From DATLFQ01 sp035540915 (GTDB lineage Bacteria > Actinomycetota > Acidimicrobiia > Acidimicrobiales > GCA-2861595): DNA of 25,352 bases. Numbering within the stretch: position 1 is the first letter of the stretch; each line of letters begins with the position of its first letter. The notes under the pieces were generated by a model. It ran no database searches, was not told the DNA's origin, and saw only the letters and a list, made by a program, of their open reading frames with translations. Positions 23,006-25,352 of this stretch are shown here, piece by piece. Location: the NCBI GenBank assembly GCA_035540915.1, contig DATLFQ010000161.1:1-25352 (forward strand). The letters run 5' to 3'. The translations under genes were made by a program, and so were the position numbers.

Positions 23006-25147
23006 TCAGCGCAGCAGCTCGGCCACCCTTGCCTCGACCAGCGAGCTGAGTGAGGCCGCACCGCCCACCACGACCACTTCGCGGAACCCGGACTGGTGGG
23101 CGGTCAACCACGCCTCGGCCGCCGGCGACCGCGAGAGGTCCCGGCCGTCCACCAGCACCAGCACGGCGCTGCTGGCGGCCGCCGCCGGGCCCGCAGCCAG
23201 CGCGTCCGGCCAGTCGTTGCCGGTGGCCAGCCACAGCCGATTGGTCGCCGCGGCGGCAAGGGCCCGGTCGGCCACCAGCGTGGAGGTGTGCCAGCGATCG
23301 GCGCCTGCCAGCCGCTCCAGCGCGATCTGCGGTGCGCCGTCCCCGTCGGGGTCGGACGCGGACTGCGCCGCCTCGTCGGAGACGGCCACCGTGCCGCCGA
23401 CGACGGTGACCGCCGCGGTCCCCAATTGCTGCAGCGCCAGCCGGGTCTCGGCAGGCAGCTGGTCGCGGCCGGTGAGCAGAATCGGTCGACGTTGCTGCGC
23501 CGCCAGTCCGGCCACTGCCACCGCGTCGGGCCAGCCGCGGGTGGGGTCGAGGTTGGCGCCCTCGGTCAGGAAGGCCGACGAGCCGCCGACCCGCAAGGCG
23601 ATGAGGCGGGCGGTGTCGAACCGGTTGGCCCCGGCGATGCGCTCGACCCGCCCCACACCGGCGGCACGCAGCGCGTCCTCGACCGCCGGCGACAGCGCGG
23701 CCGGCCCGCCCACAAGGTAGGCGACCGCGGCGCCCAGGCGGCGCACCTCGTCGCGGGCTGCGTCGGCCAACTGGTCGCGGGCGCTGAGGAGCAGGGGCCC
23801 GCCGACCGTCGCCGCGAACGGCGCCGCCGCCAGGGCGTCGGCGTAGTCGTCGGCCCGGGCCACGACCACCGCGGGTGCGACGGCTCGCGAGCGGCGGGAC
23901 AGGGCGACCGCGGTCTCGATGCGGTTGGCACCGGCCACTCGCTCGAAGGACACGGGCACCGGCTCGGGCGCTGCCGGGAGCGGGCCGATCAGGGAAGCCA
24001 TCGCGGCGGCGGCGTCCACCCGCCCCGAGACCACCCACGTGCCGACCGGCTGCGCCGTCGCAGTGAGGGTCGATTCGAGCGAAGTTCCGGTCGTCGCCGG
24101 GCGGGCCGACAGGAGTAGCCCGGCGATGCCGGCGACCGCCGGTGTGGCCGACGACGTCCCGCAGAACGACACGTAGCCGCCGCCGCGGTTGGGGGTGACG
24201 TGGCAGCCGGGCGCGGCGAGCCTGGCCCAGGGCCCGTAGTTGGAGTAACTGGCGCGAACGTCCGCCGCGTCGCTGGCGGCGACGGAAACCACACCGGGCG
24301 ACGCGGCCGGGTAGTTCGGCACGGTCGACGCCTCGTTGCCGGCGGCGGCGATCACCACGGCGCCCCTGCTGCGGGCGTAGCTGATCGCCGACTCCACGGC
24401 CGACGACGTCGCCGTGCCGCTCAGGCTGAGGCTGAGCACTCGGGCACCGCGGTCCACCGCCCAGGTCACGCCGGCTGCCACCGTGGAGGTCGATCCCTGG
24501 CCGGCCGCGTCGAGCACCTTCACCGGCATCACCCGGCACGCCCAGCAGTACCCGGCCGCGCCCACCCCGTTGTTGGCCCGGGCGACCACCACGCCGGCGG
24601 CGGCGGTCCCGTGCCCGTTGTCGTCGTTCGGGTCGCCGTCGCCGTTGATCACGTCGGTCCCCGGGACCAGCACGCCGGCCAGGTCGGGGTGCGCGGCGTC
24701 CACGCCGCTGTCCAGGACGGCGATCACGATCGACGACGAGCCGGTGGTGGTGTCCCACGCCGTGGTGGTCCGTGTGCGGACCGGTCCCCACTGCTGCGGC
24801 CACAACGGGTCGGTGGGCACCGTCGCCGCCGCCTCCACCGGCCGATCAGGCTCCGCGTAGGCCACACCGGGGTGGGCCCGGAGCCGGGCCAGCGTGGCCG
24901 CGGCGGCTGCTGCGGGAACCGCAACCACGTCCAGGCTGATGGCTGCCACCCGCTCGACCGGCCCGTCGCCGACCAGCTCGGCGACCACAGCGGTCTCTGG
25001 CATCGGAGTGTGCGGCTGCCAGCCGATGAGCAGCCGCGCCTCCGGCCCGGGGTCGGCGGCGGCCGGGGCAACGCCGGCGAGCACCACCGGGATAACCGCC
25101 ACGGCGAGTGCGGCAAGGGCGGAAGGCGTGCGGGTGGCGGGGCGCAT
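23006..25147 (-). CDS. Secreted subtilisin-like protease (S8) with three CWB2 repeats
   Basis: 713 residues from ATG 25147. A signal peptide (1-31, ending AAA) is followed by an I9-like propeptide (about 35-105, ending GVAYAEPDRPVE). The S8 catalytic domain has D146 (VLDSGVD), H179 (DDNGHGT), oxyanion N271 (AAAGNE) and S332 (CGTSSATP), all present. Four cysteines (201, 204, 315, 329) may form disulfides. From about 400 three cell-wall-binding type 2 repeats follow, each with RxAGAxRxxTA, a DALAA or DAVAVAG core and VxVVGG. CWB2 modules attach proteins non-covalently to wall polymers, so the protease is probably displayed on the cell surface. Substrates are unknown. It precedes the SpoIIE-type gene by 60 bases in the same direction. 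Confidence 0.95.
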   Translation of the reverse strand: MRPATRTPSALAALAVAVIPVVLAGVAPAAADPGPEARLLIGWQPHTPMPETAVVAELVGDGPVERVAAISLDVVAVPAAAAAATLARLRAHPGVAYAEPDRPVEAAATVPTDPLWPQQWGPVRTRTTTAWDTTTGSSSIVIAVLDSGVDAAHPDLAGVLVPGTDVINGDGDPNDDNGHGTAAAGVVVARANNGVGAAGYCWACRVMPVKVLDAAGQGSTSTVAAGVTWAVDRGARVLSLSLSGTATSSAVESAISYARSRGAVVIAAAGNEASTVPNYPAASPGVVSVAASDAADVRASYSNYGPWARLAAPGCHVTPNRGGGYVSFCGTSSATPAVAGIAGLLLSARPATTGTSLESTLTATAQPVGTWVVSGRVDAAAAMASLIGPLPAAPEPVPVSFERVAGANRIETAVALSRRSRAVAPAVVVARADDYADALAAAPFAATVGGPLLLSARDQLADAARDEVRRLGAAVAYLVGGPAALSPAVEDALRAAGVGRVERIAGANRFDTARLIALRVGGSSAFLTEGANLDPTRGWPDAVAVAGLAAQQRRPILLTGRDQLPAETRLALQQLGTAAVTVVGGTVAVSDEAAQSASDPDGDGAPQIALERLAGADRWHTSTLVADRALAAAATNRLWLATGNDWPDALAAGPAAAASSAVLVLVDGRDLSRSPAAEAWLTAHQSGFREVVVVGGAASLSSLVEARVAELLR

Positions 25148-25161
25148 GTCGGATCGGCGGC

Positions 25162-25188
25162 GGTCGGGCGGCGCGACACCGCCCGACC
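25162..25188. repeat. 10-bp inverted repeat upstream of the protease gene
   Basis: GGTCGGGCGG (25162-25171), seven bases, CCGCCCGACC (25179-25188). It lies 15-41 bases before ATG 25147 and could be a regulator site or a 5' leader hairpin. No ribosome site is seen between it and the ATG. Confidence 0.6.
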
Positions 25189-25264
25189 TTCACCTCTTGC
25201 ATCGGCTGCTGCCGCATCGCGCTTGAGCCCCGAGACGCCCGGCGGCCCGCGCCGGCGCGGTCGC

Positions 25265-25270
25265 TACCAT
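25265..25270 (+). promoter_or_regulatory. -10 (TACCAT) of the tRNA-Lys gene
   Basis: TACCAT ends 9 nt before the first base of the tRNA, the right place for a -10. No good -35 is visible in the GC-rich sequence upstream. Confidence 0.45.
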
Positions 25271-25279
25271 GGCCCGGCC

Positions 25280-25352
25280 GCGCCTCTAGCTCAACGGCAG
25301 AGCAACGGACTCTTAATCCGCAGGTTCCGGGTTCGAATCCCGGGGGGCGCAC
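25280..25352 (+). tRNA. tRNA-Lys(CTT)
   Basis: Seven-base acceptor stem GCGCCTC/GGGGCGC (with one T-G pair), D-arm GCTC...GAGC, anticodon loop CTCTTAA with anticodon CTT, T-arm CCGGG-TTCGAAT-CCCGG, discriminator A at 25351. The window ends one base later with C, so a genomically encoded CCA is possible but not fully seen. The body of the tRNA is complete. Confidence 0.95.

Noticed and set aside
20159..23053. Very long plus-strand open frame (about 960 codons)
   Set aside because: Low-complexity shadow antisense to the GT4 and SpoIIE-type genes, both of which have all family motifs.

Overview
High-GC window with frequent GTG starts, actinobacterial families (PxKF surface protein, CWB2 repeats on a subtilase, YcnI/DUF1775, SpoIIE phosphatase joined to an RsbW-like kinase) and many short 4-nt gene overlaps. 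This suggests a free-living actinobacterium, possibly of the Acidimicrobiia; the class-level placement is an inference without a marker gene.

Left part (1-6613): a large secreted protein on the minus strand (signal peptide, eight HYR repeats, PxKF domain, cut by the window edge) is divergent from an OmpR-type response regulator/PAS-PAS histidine kinase operon. A second, receiver-only regulator lies tail-to-tail with the kinase and overlaps its 3' end. PhoP-like 7-4-7 direct repeats (CTTCAGC-N4-CTTCAGC) occur upstream of all three transcription units. They form a small candidate regulon and are the most interesting signal in the window.

Middle (6614-10289): a decayed region. It holds an IS3-family remnant with its left end, a second IS3 tail fragment inside the regulator promoter region (3190-3290), a YedI/DUF808 membrane protein, a 54-residue Cys-rich small ORF, and a broken isocitrate lyase/PEP mutase-family gene with an internal stop and frameshifts. 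About 450 bases without a gene follow.

10290-15574: a FAD-linked oxidoreductase of the BBE/6-HDNO type and a YcnI-like exported protein (plus strand). Facing them is a complete metal-uptake locus on the minus strand: Fur/Zur-type regulator, cluster A-I metal-binding lipoprotein, ABC ATPase and ABC-3 permease, tightly spaced.

15651-25147: envelope genes. A large polytopic glycosyltransferase-like protein is divergent from a UPF0104/LPG-synthase-like membrane protein, with a shared bidirectional -10 region. Then come a GT4 glycosyltransferase overlapping a FAD-dependent amine-oxidase-like protein, a GAF-SpoIIE-HATPase protein, and a secreted subtilase with three CWB2 repeats. A tRNA-Lys(CTT) closes the window.

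A recurring feature is a TANNNT hexamer placed 6-8 nt before a start codon (Fur, lipoprotein, YcnI, UPF0104 protein, SpoIIE protein), the arrangement expected for leaderless transcripts.
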